Part shown: positions 52,339 to 63,239 of the stretch, piece by piece
Numbering within the stretch: position 1 is the first letter of the stretch
Layout: every line of letters starts with the position of its first letter
Source of the DNA: AP-15 sp963772965
GTDB lineage: Bacteria > Pseudomonadota > Alphaproteobacteria > ATCC43930 > CGMCC-115725
Direction of reading: 5' to 3'
Assembly (NCBI GenBank): GCA_963772965.1
Contig: CAVYZU010000013.1
Coordinates: 248,001-312,000, forward strand
Length of the DNA stretch: 64,000 nucleotides
Made by a program: the position numbers and the translations under genes
Notes under the pieces: generated by a model
What the model saw: the letters and a program-made list of their open reading frames with translations, nothing else
The model's database searches: none
Told to the model about the DNA's origin: nothing

Positions 52339-54425
52339 TTGCGGCGATTTTGGTTGAGCGGTGCAGTCATATTGGCGGGTTTGGCCGGGCTGTCGATCGC
52401 GGTGCAGGCCGCCGCCACCGGCTGGGTCGGCGACGAACACGCCGCCGCACGGCTGATCTCCGCGGCCGATGCCACCGGTTCCGGCAAAACGGTCGAAGCC
52501 GGTCTCGAAATCCGGCTGGCCCCCGGTTGGCACGCCTACTGGCGTACGCCAGGTGATGCCGGGGTTCCACCCAGCATCGATTGGTCCGGATCCGAAAATC
52601 TCGCGCAGGCGGACATCGCCTGGCCGGCGCCGGCGCGCTACTCATTGCAGGGGTTTGAGACCGCCGCCTATCGCGATCATGTGGTTCTGCCGATCACGGC
52701 AACCTTGAACAACCCGGCGATCCGCTCCCTCTTCACGCGGTCGTGAGCTGGGCGGCCTGCGCCAACATCTGCGTCCCTTATTCGACAAAGCTTGATCTGC
52801 GGATACCCGCCGGGCCCGCTGCTCGATCGTTGGAGGCAGGGCTGATCGGTGCAGCCCGCACCAAGGTCCCGCAATCGGCCGCTGCGGCGGGGGTCGAGCT
52901 CGTCTCCGCCAATGTCGCCGCTAGTGGCGCCGACGCGGCGCTGATCCTGCGGCTAAAGAGCAAGGACACACCGTTCGAAACGCCCGACCTGTTTGTCGAG
53001 GGGTTGGACAAAGGATCACCCGGGCGGCCCGAGGTGGCGCTGTCGCAAGCGGGACATACGGCGCGGCTCACCGTACCGATCCGCGATGCGGACGCCGCCG
53101 GCATCGCCGGCAAACAGCTGACAATGACCCTGGTCGACGGCGCCCGCACGGCGGAGTTCAGGGCGACACCCTTGCCGGCTGCTCCCACCCGTGGCGCCTC
53201 ACGGCTGTTCCGATCATCGCGATCGCCCTGCTCGGCGGCCTTGTGCTCAATGCCATGCCGTGCGTCTTGCCGGTGCTGTCGCTAAAGCTGTTGTCGGTCG
53301 CGAGCCATGCTGGAGCGGAGCGGCGACGGGTCCGCTTGGGCCTGGCAATGACGGCCTTTGGCGTGCTCGCCTCCTTCACGCTGATAGCGGCAGCGCTGAT
53401 CGCTCTCAGAGCGTCCGGCGCCGCGATCGGGTGGGGCATCCAGTTCCAGTGGCCGTGGTTTATCGCGGCGATGGCGGCGGTGACGACGTTGTTCGCGGCG
53501 AGCCTGTGGGGCTGGCTGCCGATCCTATTGCCGCGCTTTGCCTATGAAGCAGCGGCCGACATCCGGGCGCCATAGCGTTACGCCGATGCGTTCTTGACCG
53601 GGGCTTTCGCCACCTTGCTCGCCACACCGTGCTCGGCGCCGTTTGTCGGCACCGCAGTCGGCTTTGCGCTGGCACAAGGGGCCGGGAGAGATCGCGATCG
53701 TGTTTGCCGCCCTGGGGATGGGAATGGCGGCGCCCTATCTCACGATCGCCGCGTTCCCGCGGTTGGTGCGGCTGCTGCCGCGACCCGGGGGTTGGATGAA
53801 CGTGTTGCGTCTGGCGCTCGGCGTCGCCCTGGCCGGCACGGCGGTGTGGCTGCTGACTGTACTCTCGGCCCTGTCCGGGGCGCCGAGTGGCGTTGATTGC
53901 CGCCGTGGCATTGACGGGCGTGGTTGTGATCCTCGCGCTCAAAAGCCGGCACGTGTATGCCGACCGGCGGCGCGCAACTAGCAGGCGGCGTCGCAGACGG
54001 GGTTGGTAGCAGTGGCAGTATTGTGGCCGGCCTTTGCCGGTGTCGTGGCAGCAGGCACGATTGACCGGAGCGGGCGCTGGCAGGCGTTCGATCCGCAGCA
54101 GATCCAGCGACTGGTCGGCGAAGGCAAGATCGTCTTTGTCGATGTAACGGCGGCTTGGTGCCTGACCTGTAAGGTCAATGAAGCGGCCGTGCTTGACCGT
54201 GAGCCGGTGGCGGGCCGGCTGTTCGGGCCAAACGTCGTGGCGATGCGCGGCGACTGGACCCGGCCCGATCCGGCACTGACCCGATACCTTGAAAGCTTTG
54301 GCCGCTACGGCATTCCGTTCAACGCGGTCTATGGTCCGGGCCGCCCGCAAGGCGAATTGCTGCCCGAGTTGCTGACAGCTGGTGCTGTGGAACGGGCGCT
54401 CGACCACGCCGCCGCGCCCGGCTAG
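52339..54425 (+). pseudogene. DsbD/ScsB-like thiol:disulfide interchange protein with about six frame breaks
   Basis: The order is: signal-like N-terminus (TTG 52339), a DsbC/DsbD-alpha-like periplasmic domain with SWAACANICVPY, the DsbD membrane domain with the Cys helices NAMPCVLPVLSLK and ATPCSAPFVGTAVG, and a C-terminal thioredoxin-like domain with AAWCLTCKVNEAAV. The pieces lie in different frames: breaks near 52717 (one base missing), 53165-53195, a TAG at 53573-53575, 53686 (extra G), about 53885 and about 53980. Restored length would be about 690. Conserved residues persist throughout, so dense sequencing error or very recent decay are both possible. Confidence 0.82.
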
Positions 54426-54589
54426 TGAGAGGTCGCAGTCGGCGCCGCGTTAACCGTTTTCAGGCGCGTTGCCGGCATCGGCGTTCTGGTATATCGGTTT
54501 CCGGCGGGAGGCGGTCGATCGGGGGGATCGAGGGTGCTCCGCGGCGCAGGCGCGATTTCACCTGGCCAAGGGATCGTAGCGGTGGGCCG

Positions 54590-54787
54590 ATGCGCGATCG
54601 AGATGAAGATAGTCGGGAAACCGACGACCGGCGAACGGCCGCGCTCATGGGCTTGGCCATCGTGCTGTCGTTGGCGATAGCCGGGATGGTGCTGATGCGC
54701 GACCTTGGTCAGGAAGCAAAGCTCGAAGACTGTCTGATGTCGGGGCGCACCAATTGCGCGCCGATCGATGTTCCGCAGGCACGATAG
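54590..54787 (+). CDS. Small single-pass membrane protein
   Basis: 65 residues with one hydrophobic helix (LMGLAIVLSLAIAGMVLM) after a charged N-terminus, and a tail with two Cys (DCLMSGRTNC). ATG 54590 is used; the ribosome binding site is weak. I do not recognise the family. A Cys pair beside a thiol-redox gene is suggestive only. Confidence 0.5.
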   Translation: MRDRDEDSRETDDRRTAALMGLAIVLSLAIAGMVLMRDLGQEAKLEDCLMSGRTNCAPIDVPQAR

Positions 54788-54861
54788 TGGTCTTCATCGG
54801 TGCGACGTTTCGCGCGCAGTCGCGCGGTTGCGGTCGGGATGGACAGGGACGGCCAAAACAT

Positions 54862-54876
54862 ATAGAGCTTGTCTAT
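54862..54876. promoter_or_regulatory. Palindrome upstream of the RND operon (putative MarR operator)
   Basis: ATAGA (54862-54866), GCTTG spacer, TCTAT (54872-54876). It ends 2 bp before a TATACT -10-like element (54879-54884) and 43 bp before the membrane fusion protein start. A 15-bp dyad overlapping a promoter suits a MarR repressor, and the operon encodes one at its end. Confidence 0.45.
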
Positions 54877-54918
54877 GATATACTGTCGTTAACTTAGCTT
54901 ACGAGGGAGTCGCTCGTC

Positions 54919-56061
54919 ATGGTGAGACGTGCGATCGGTGCGGCGCTGGTAATGTTTGTCGCGGCGGCGCTGGTGGTTTGGTGGCACAGCTTTGGCGGCA
55001 ACGGGCCTCGGGCGAAGGCCCAAACTCCTGCCGCAGCGGTGCCGGTCACGGCCGGCACCGTCGCCGCCCAGGATGTCCCGGTTTATCTTCAGGGCATCGG
55101 CACGGTGCAAGCCTACAATATGGTGACCATAAAGACCCGGGTCGATGGCCAAATCGTCAAAGTCTACTTTAAGGAAGGGCAGGAAGTAAAAGAGGGCGAG
55201 CCGCTGTTTGAAATCGATCCCCGGCCCTATCAGGCCGCACTCGAACAGGCGCAGGCTGCTCAGCAAAAAGACGAGGCGCAGCTCGCCGGCGCCAAGCTTG
55301 ATCTCGAACGTTACTCAAAACTACTTGGCACCGGCTATCAAACCCGGCAGAGCTATGACCAACAGACCGCGCTGGTGGCGCAGCTGCAGGCAGCAATCAG
55401 AGGCGATCAGGCGCAGATCGACAACGCTAACCTCAATCTCGGTTATGCCGACATTCGCTCGCCGATCGACGGACGTCTCGGCGCGCGGCTCGTCGACAAG
55501 GGCAACCTCGTCCACGCGAACGACAACACAGCGTTGGTGACAATCACCGAACTGAGGCCGATTTTTGTCAGCTTTACGCTGCCGCAGGACACACTCGACG
55601 GACTGCGCCAACAGGAGCAAAAGGCGCCGCTCGCGGTGCGCGCTTACAGCAGCGACGGCAGCAAATTGCTGTCGATCGGGAAATTGACCTTGATCGACAA
55701 TTCAGTCGATCAGACGACCGGCACGATTCATCTGAAGGCGCGGTTCGATAACGAGGATGAACGCTTGTGGCCCGGCGAATTTGTCAGCCTGCGCGTTATC
55801 CTGCAGACTCGCCCCCACGTCGCGACCGTGCCTGCGCAAACCGTGCAGGAGGGGCCAAACGGCAACTATGCTTACATAATCAAGCCCGACAACACGGTCG
55901 AACGCCGCAATGTCGACGTTGCCGCGGTCCAGGACGGCATCGCCGTCATCACCAAAGGGCTCTCGCCGGGTGAGCGGGTCGTCGTCGATGGCCAATATCG
56001 GCTCACCGAGGGAGCGCGCGTCAAAATCCTGCCGCCGAAGCAATCAAACGCCGCGAGTTAA
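54919..56061 (+). CDS. RND efflux periplasmic adaptor (membrane fusion protein, MdtA-like)
   Basis: 380 residues. N-terminal anchor helix (about 5-22), then the lipoyl/beta-barrel layout: VPVYLQGIGTVQAYNMVTIKTRVDGQI, a coiled-coil hairpin at about 100-175, LGYADIRSPIDGRLGARLVDKGNLV and a distal VATVPAQTVQEGPNGNYAYII segment. First gene of adaptor - permease - permease - marR. Outer-membrane channel is not encoded here. Confidence 0.93.
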   Translation: MVRRAIGAALVMFVAAALVVWWHSFGGNGPRAKAQTPAAAVPVTAGTVAAQDVPVYLQGIGTVQAYNMVTIKTRVDGQIVKVYFKEGQEVKEGEPLFEIDPRPYQAALEQAQAAQQKDEAQLAGAKLDLERYSKLLGTGYQTRQSYDQQTALVAQLQAAIRGDQAQIDNANLNLGYADIRSPIDGRLGARLVDKGNLVHANDNTALVTITELRPIFVSFTLPQDTLDGLRQQEQKAPLAVRAYSSDGSKLLSIGKLTLIDNSVDQTTGTIHLKARFDNEDERLWPGEFVSLRVILQTRPHVATVPAQTVQEGPNGNYAYIIKPDNTVERRNVDVAAVQDGIAVITKGLSPGERVVVDGQYRLTEGARVKILPPKQSNAAS

Positions 56062-56124
56062 TCGTGGGCTCGCGTCTCGAATAACGGCAATCAAGCTTCG
56101 ACTGAAATTGTAAGGGCATTGCCG

Positions 56125-59100
56125 ATGAGCATTTCGGAACCCTTTATCCGACGGCCGATCGCGACCTCGCTGTTAATGCTGGGCGTGCTCGTGTTTGGCA
56201 TTGGCGCCTACGGGTTGCTGCCGGTTGCAGCTCTGCCGAACGTCGATTTCCCGACCATAACGGTCAGCGTGAATTACCCCGGAGCAAGTCCGGACACAAT
56301 GGCCTCGGCGGTTGCCACCCCGCTCGAACAGCAATTCGCCGCGATCCCGGCGCTCGCCCAGATGACATCGACAAGCGGTGTCGGCTCTCTGTCGATCACC
56401 TTGCAATTCGATCTTTCGCGGAACATCGATGCCGCGGCGCAAGACGTGCAGCAGGCGATTAACGCCGCCAGCGGTCTTCTGCCGCCCGATCTGCCGAGCC
56501 CGCCGACTTACCGCAAAACCAATCCCGCAGACCGGCCGGTGCTGATTTTTGCGGTCCATTCGGATGCATTGCCGATATATCGCGTCGATGACTTTGCCTA
56601 TGTAATTCTGGCGCAAAAGCTGTCCACAGTGCCTGGCGTCTCCGAGGCGCGGATCTTCGGCCAACAGACCTACGCGGCGCATGTTCAGATCAATCCCGGG
56701 TCCTTGGCCTCGCGCGGGCTTGGGTTTGAGGATGTCCGCAACGCGCTCGTTGCGACAACGCTGGATCGGCCCAAAGGCACTCTTGAAGGCGCGCACCAGA
56801 CCTACACGCTCGACACCAACGATCAGTTGTTCAACGCCGCCGCTTTTAACAACGTGATCATCGCCTATCGCAACGGCGCGCCGGTGCGCGTCAAGGACGT
56901 TGGACACGCGGTCGACTCGGTTCAATACGCCCGCACCGGCGCTTGGTTCTTCGACACCAGGGCCGAGGGGCTGGCGATTCAGCGCCAAGCGGGCGCCAAC
57001 ACGATCCAGCTGGTCGACACGATCAAGGCTTTGGTTCCGCGGATTATGGAATCATTTCCGCCCTCGATTAAGGTCGATTTGGTGTCCGACCGCTCGCTCG
57101 TGATCCGTGCTGCGGTGCACGACGTGCAATTCACGATGATGATGACGGTCGGCCTGGTAATCCTCGTCATCTTTTTGTTTTTGCGGACGTTATGGGCGAC
57201 GATCATCCCGAGCGTAGCGGTGCCGTTGTCATTGCTGGCGACTTTTGCCGTCATGTATGCGGTCGGCTATAACCTCGACAACATCTCGTTAATGGCGTTG
57301 ACGATTTCGGTCGGCTTTATCGTCGACGACGCCGTCGTCATGATCGAAAACATCGTCCGCTATATAGAAATGGGCCAACGGCCCTTCGAGGCGGCGTTAA
57401 AGGGCGCCGGGCAAATCGGCTTCACGATCATCTCGATCACCTTTTCCCTGATCGCGGTGTTTATCCCGCTGTTGTTTATGGGCGGTATTATCGGCCGCCT
57501 GTTCCGCGAGTTTGCGGTAACCGTTACCGTCGCGGTGGTGGCTTCCGCGGCAATATCGCTGACCTTGACGCCGGTGCTGTGCTCGCTGTTTTTAAAAGAG
57601 CAGACGCTCCATCAGGCCGGCTGGCTCAATCGAGTGCTGGAGGGCGGCTTTAATTCGATGCTGCGCGTCTACGAGCGCGGCCTAAACTTTGTCTTTCGCC
57701 ACCAATTGCCAACCTTATTGTCGACTTTGGCGTTGATCGTGCTGACCGGATATCTTTACGTGATCATCCCGAAAGGGTTTTTCCCGGAGCAGGACACCGG
57801 CTTTATCTTTGGCCAGGCCGATGCGCGCGAGGACATCTCATTTGACGGTATGTCCAAGGTGGTGCACCAAATCATCGATATCGTGCGCAAGGATCCCGAT
57901 GTATCCGGCGTTTTCGCCTTTACTGGCGCCACCGCCTACAACCCGACCGAGAACACCGCCCGCGTGTTCATGCAGCTCAAGCCGCATGACCAACGCTCAT
58001 TGACGTCGAACCAAATCATCCAACGGCTGCGGCCAAAGGTGGCGGCGGTTCAGGGCGCTCGGTTTTTCATGCAGTCAGGTCAGGACATCAGCATCGGCGG
58101 GCGCCTCAGCCGTACTCTGTACCAGTACACGTTGACCGACACCGACCCGGACGAGCTCAATCATTGGGCGCCGATTATCGAGCGCGCGATGAAGAAACTT
58201 CCGGAATTGCAGGACGTCGCCTCAGACCAGCAGGTCGCGGCGCCGCATATCGGCATCGAGATCGACCGCGACGCCGCCTCGCGGATGGGGATTTCGCCAT
58301 CGCTGATCGACGCGACTTTATACGACGCGTTCGGCCAGCGCCAGGTCGCAACGATGTATACCGCGAAGAACCAGTACAAGGTGATCCTCGAGGTCCAACC
58401 GCAATTCCAGGATGATCCGACGGCGCTGTCGAAAATTTACGTTGCCGGGCCGAACGGCGCGCAGATGCCGATCAGCGCGTTCGCCCATTTCACCGAAAAT
58501 CGAATCGTTGTCGGTCAATCATCAGGGACAGTTTCCGGCGGTGACGTTGTCGTTCAATCTGGCGCCGGGTGTGGCGCTCGGCCAGGCGGTCGATAAAATC
58601 CAGGCGGTAACCGCCAATCTGCGGGTGCCGGCGACGCTCGACGGCGCATTCCAGGGGACCGCGCAGGCGTTCAAGGCCTCGTTGTCTTCGACCCCGCTGC
58701 TGGTCGCCGCGGCAATTCTCGTCGTCTACATCGTCCTCGGCGTCCTTTACGAAAGCTATATTCATCCGATCACGATCCTGTCGGCGCTGCCCTCGGCCGG
58801 CGTCGGCGCGTTATTGGCGCTGATGCTGCTGCATTACGATCTCAGCGTCATCGCGATGATCGGCGTCATCCTGCTGATCGGCATCGTCAAAAAGAACGCG
58901 ATCATGATGATCGACTTCGCCCTACAGGCCGAGCGGATCGAGGGAAAGAGCCCGCGCGAAGCGATCCATGAGGCGTGCTTACTGCGCTTCCGCCCGATCA
59001 TGATGACGACCTTCGCGGCGCTGTTCGGGGGATTGCCGATCGCGCTCGGTCAGGGCGCCGGCTCCGAATTGCGCCGGCCGCTCGGCATCGCGATCGTTGG

Positions 59101-59269
59101 CGGGCTGCTCGTGTCGCAATGGCTGACGCTTTACACGACGCCGGTCATCTATCTCTACCTCGAGCGCTTTGCGCGTTGGCTTGGCCGTCCGTATCGCCCG
59201 TCGCGGATGGCGGATGCACTCGCCGGGAGGCGGCCGGTGCTGGTCGAAGGGCGCCAGGGGGCGGAGTGA
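56125..59269 (+). pseudogene. RND efflux permease 1 (MdtB/MdtC-like), one frameshift near the C-terminus
   Basis: Starts ATG 56125 (MSISEPFIRRPIATSLLMLG), with TAAGGG upstream. N-terminal helix, porter domains and the proton-relay helix GFIVDDAVVMIENIVRYIE (Asp-Asp pair) are intact, and the protein runs cleanly to HFTENRIV. A one-base insertion at 58507-58510 shifts the frame, and SVNHQGQFPAVTLSFNLAPGVAL continues to the C-terminus at 59269. Restored length is about 1047, normal for the family. The break is probably a sequencing error. Confidence 0.9.
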
Positions 59270-59339
59270 CGATGCACCGCAACCCCGCGGGGGGTGCGGC
59301 CGTCGCGGCACCGCCGAACCGGCAAAACGAGAGCCGTCC

Positions 59340-62300
59340 ATGAGCATTTCTGAACCCTTTATCCGCCGCCCGATCGCCACCTCGCTGCTTGATGCTGGGC
59401 GTGCTGGTGTTCGGCATCGGCGCCTACAACCTGCTGCCGGTGGCGGCGGTGCCGAACGTCGATTTCCCGACGATCAGCGTGACCGCGCAGTACCCCGGCG
59501 CCAATCCGAGCACGATGGCGTCGGCGGTCGCGACGCCGCTCGAACAGCAATTCACCTCGATCCCCTCGCTGAGCCAGATGACGTCGTGGAGCGGCGTCGG
59601 CGTCACCTCGATCACGCTGCAGTTCGATCTGTCGCGCAACATCGATGCGGCAGCGCAGGACGTGCAGCAGGCGATCAATGCGGCAAGCGGCCTGTTGCCC
59701 CAAGACTGCCCACGCCGCCGACCTATCGCAAGGTGAACCCGGCGGACTTTGCCGTCCTGATCTATGCCATCCACTCCGACGCGCTGCCGCCGTACAAAGT
59801 CGACGAATACGCCACCAACGTCATCGCCGACCGGCTGTCGACCGAGCCCGGGGTCGGGCAGGTCTTCGTCTTCGGCTCGATGCCTTACGCCGCCCGCGTC
59901 CAGATCAACCCGGCGGCGCTGGCGGCAAAGGGGATGGGCATGGAAGACGTGCGCAATGCGCTTATCGCCGCCACCGTCAACCGCCCGAAGGGCGAGATCG
60001 AAGGCGAAGCATCAGGCGATCGCGCTCGATACCAACGATCAGCTGTTCGATGCCGCGCAGTACGGCAACATCATCATCGCCTACAAGAACGGCGCGCCGG
60101 TGCGCATCAAGGATGTCGGCGACGTCATCAACTCGGTGCAGAACGAGCGCCTGCGTTCGTGGTTCGGCGACCAGCGGGCCGAGGGCATCGCGATCCAGAA
60201 AGCGCCGGGCGCCAATACGATCGCCGTCGTGGACGATGTCCAGGCGTTGATGCCCAAGCTCGAGCAGTCACTGCCGCCGGCGGTCCATGTCGACCTGATG
60301 TCGGACCGCTCGCAGACGACCCGCGCCTCGATCCGCGACGTGCAATTCACGATGATGCTGACGATCGGCCTCGTCGTCGTCGTGATCTTCCTGTTTTTGC
60401 GAACCTTGTGGGCGACGGTGATCCCGAGCCTCGCGGTGCCGCTGTCGCTGCTTGCCACGTTCGGCGTCATGTATGCCGGCGGTTTCAGCATCGATAACAT
60501 CTCGCTGATGGGATTGACGATCTCGGTCGGCTTCATCGTCGACGATGCGATCGTCATGATCGAGAACATCGTGCGCTATATCGAACAGGGCGATGCGACC
60601 GTTCGATGCCGCGCTGAAAGGCGCCGGGCAGATCGGCTTTACGATCATTTCGATCACCTTTTCGCTGATTGCGGTGTTCATCCCGCTGTTTTTCATGGGC
60701 GGCATCATCGGCCGGCTGTTCCGCGAATTTGCCGTCACGGTCGCGGTCGCGGTCGTAGCCTCGGCGGCCATATCGCTTGACCCTGACGCCGGTCATGTGC
60801 TCGCTGTTTTTGAAGCAGGAAGGGCTGCACCCGAAGGGCCGCTTCAATCGCGGCGCCGAGAGGGTCTTCCAGGCGGCATTAAATCGGCTACGACCGGGGG
60901 CTCAACTTCATCTTTCGCCACAGATTGTCGGCGCTGATGGCGACGCTCTTGCTGATGGTCGCGACCGGTTATCTCTACGTCGATTATGCCGAAAGGCTTT
61001 TTCCCGCAGCAGGATACCGGGTTCATCTTCGGCGAGCTCGACGTTCGCCAAGACGCTTCGATGACCCTGACCGACAAGATCCGGCGGCAGGTCGTCGATA
61101 TCGTCATGCAGGATCCCGGCGTCCAGGGCGTTTTCTCCTATGACGGCGCAACGACCTACAACCCCGCCGAGAATACCGCGCGCATCTTTTGGGGGTTGAA
61201 GCCCTATGACGAACGTGACGCCAACGCGGAGCAGATCATCCAGCGCTTGCGCAAAAAAGTCGCCGGCATCGAAGGCGCAAAGTTCTTTATGCAGGTGCCG
61301 CAGAACATCACGGTCGGCGGCCGGCTCTCGCCGCACCCAATACCAGTACACGCTGACCGACACCAACAATGGCCGAACTCAATCACTGGGCGCCGATCCT
61401 CGAAGCCGAGATGCGCAAGCTGCCGGAGCTGCAGGATGTCGCCTCCGACCAGCAGATCGCCGCCGCACATCTGGCGATCGAGGTTGACCGCGATACCGCC
61501 TATCGCGTCTCGGGCTGTCGGCCAACCTGATCGACCAGACGCTTTACGACGCCTTCGGCCAGCGGCAGGTCGCGACGATCTATACCGCGACCAATCAATA
61601 CAAAGTCGTCCTCGAAGTGCAGCCGCAGTTCCAGCACGACCCGAACCTGCTGTCGAAGATTTACGTGTCCAGGTCCCGCCGGCGCGCAGGTGCCGCTGAG
61701 CAGCTTCGCCCATTTCACCCGCACAAGCCGAGCCGCTGATGATCAGCCATCAGGGCATCTTCCCGGCGGTGACGCTGTCGTTCAATCTCGCCCCCGGCGT
61801 CGCGCTCGGCCAGGCTGTCGACAAGATCCAGGCGATCACCGAACGGCTGCACGCGCCGCCGACGCTCAATACATCGTTCCAGGGCACCGCGCAGGCGTTC
61901 CAGGCCTCGCTGTCGTCGATGCCGCTGCTCGTCGCCGCGGCGATCCTCGTCGTCTACATCGTGCTCGGCATCCTCTACGAAAGCTACATCCACCCGATCA
62001 CGATCCTGTCGGCGCTGCCGTCGGCCGGCGTTGGCGCGCTGCTGATGTTGATGCTGTTGCATTACGACCTGTCGGTCATCGCGATCGTCGGCATCATCCT
62101 GCTGATCGGCATCGTCAAGAAGAATGCGATCATGATGATCGACTTCGCGCTGCAGGCCGAGCGGCTCGAAGGCAAGAGCCCGCAAGAGGCGATCCATCAG
62201 GCCTGCCTGTTGCGCTTCCGGCCGATCATGATGACGACCTTTGCGGCGCTGTTCGGCGCCATGCCGATCGCCTTCGGCCAGGGCGGCGGTGCGGAATTGC

Positions 62301-62500
62301 GGCAGCCGCTCGGCGTCGCGATCATCGGCGGGCTGTTGGTCTCGCAATGGCTGACGCTCTACACGACCCCGGTCATCTATCTCTATCTCGACCGCTTCGC
62401 TCGCTGGATCGGCCGCCCCTACCGTCCATCGCGCGTGGCGGAGGCGCTGACTGGCGAGGGCGGGGCGGTGCTAACACCAGATCGGCAGGGGGCGGAGTGA
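59340..62500 (+). pseudogene. RND efflux permease 2, tandem paralogue with about twelve frame breaks
   Basis: Paralogue of permease 1, beginning with the same SISEPFIRRPIATSLL at ATG 59340. The complete RND sequence can be read only by switching frames near 59390, 59706, 60006, 60591, 60778, 60882, 60985, 61331, 61371, 61513, 61668 and 61720, mostly one-base insertions. Conserved segments (GFIVDDAIVMIENIVRYIE, LTLTPVMCSLFLKQEG, FPQQDTGFIF, MISHQGIFPAVTLSF) remain perfect between breaks. From 61739 the frame is clean to 62500. GC content at third positions looks higher than in permease 1. Confidence 0.85.
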
Positions 62501-62505
62501 GCGCG

Positions 62506-63063
62506 ATGTCCCGCAATCATACCGTCGCAAAGCCCGTTGATTCTGATACGTTCCCAGCTGCCGATCGCAGCTTTGGCTTTCTCGTCCATGACGTGTCGCG
62601 GCTGATCAAGCGGCGCTTCGAGCGGGCGGCGCGGCATACCGGCCTGCCGATCACCCGCCGGCAAGCTGCGGTATTGCTGTACATCGCGCGCAAGGAGGGG
62701 GTGAGCCAGGCCGAGGTTGCCAACTGGCTCGATATCGAGCCGATCGCCCTGGTGCGCATGCTCGACAAGCTCAACGAAGAGGGCCTCGTCGAGCGCCGCG
62801 CCCACCCGACCGATCGGAGGGTGCGGACATTGTGGCTTATGCCCGCCGCACGGCCCGTGGTCGAACGCATTCTCGAAATCAATCTGGCGATCCGTGAAGA
62901 AGCGTTTGCCGGGCTGAATGCCGGAACGCGCGACGCGATGATCGCGGCACTCGCCGGCATCAAGGACAATTTGATGCTGCAGGAGGAAGCAGCAGCGAAC
63001 GAACGAACCGGCGCCGCGACCGAATTTCCCTCCGAGCCTGTTCCCGATCGCGTCGCCGGCTGA
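62506..63063 (+). CDS. MarR family transcriptional regulator
   Basis: 185 residues from ATG 62506; a GTG at 62497 overlapping the permease stop (GTGA) is an alternative start. Winged helix: FLVHDVSRLIKRRFERAAR dimerisation helix, LPITRRQAAVLLYIARKEGVSQAEVANWLDIEPIALVRMLDKLNEEGLVERR (helix-turn-helix and recognition helix, order only), then DRRVRTLWLMPAA wing. Likely local repressor of the RND operon responding to a pump substrate. Confidence 0.92.
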   Translation: MSRNHTVAKPVDSDTFPAADRSFGFLVHDVSRLIKRRFERAARHTGLPITRRQAAVLLYIARKEGVSQAEVANWLDIEPIALVRMLDKLNEEGLVERRAHPTDRRVRTLWLMPAARPVVERILEINLAIREEAFAGLNAGTRDAMIAALAGIKDNLMLQEEAAANERTGAATEFPSEPVPDRVAG

Positions 63064-63160
63064 GGGCCGGCTGAGGCGGGTCCGGACCAGCCGCGGAGCT
63101 GACTACGCCCGGCATCTTGGTGCGCCCCGCCGGCGGCCAGCCACGCCGATGCCGCGCTAA

Positions 63161-63180
63161 AAGCGCTCAGCGCGGCGCTT
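63161..63180. terminator. Hairpin after the marR gene
   Basis: AAGCGC (63161-63166) pairs with GCGCTT (63175-63180) in the gap between convergent marR and SDR genes. No T-run on either side. Could serve both strands, weak evidence. Confidence 0.3.
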
Positions 63181-63239
63181 TACGAGGAATACGGCCCAAG
63201 CCCCGACAAAACCCGTGGTCCTTCCGACGACGCTCTAGG

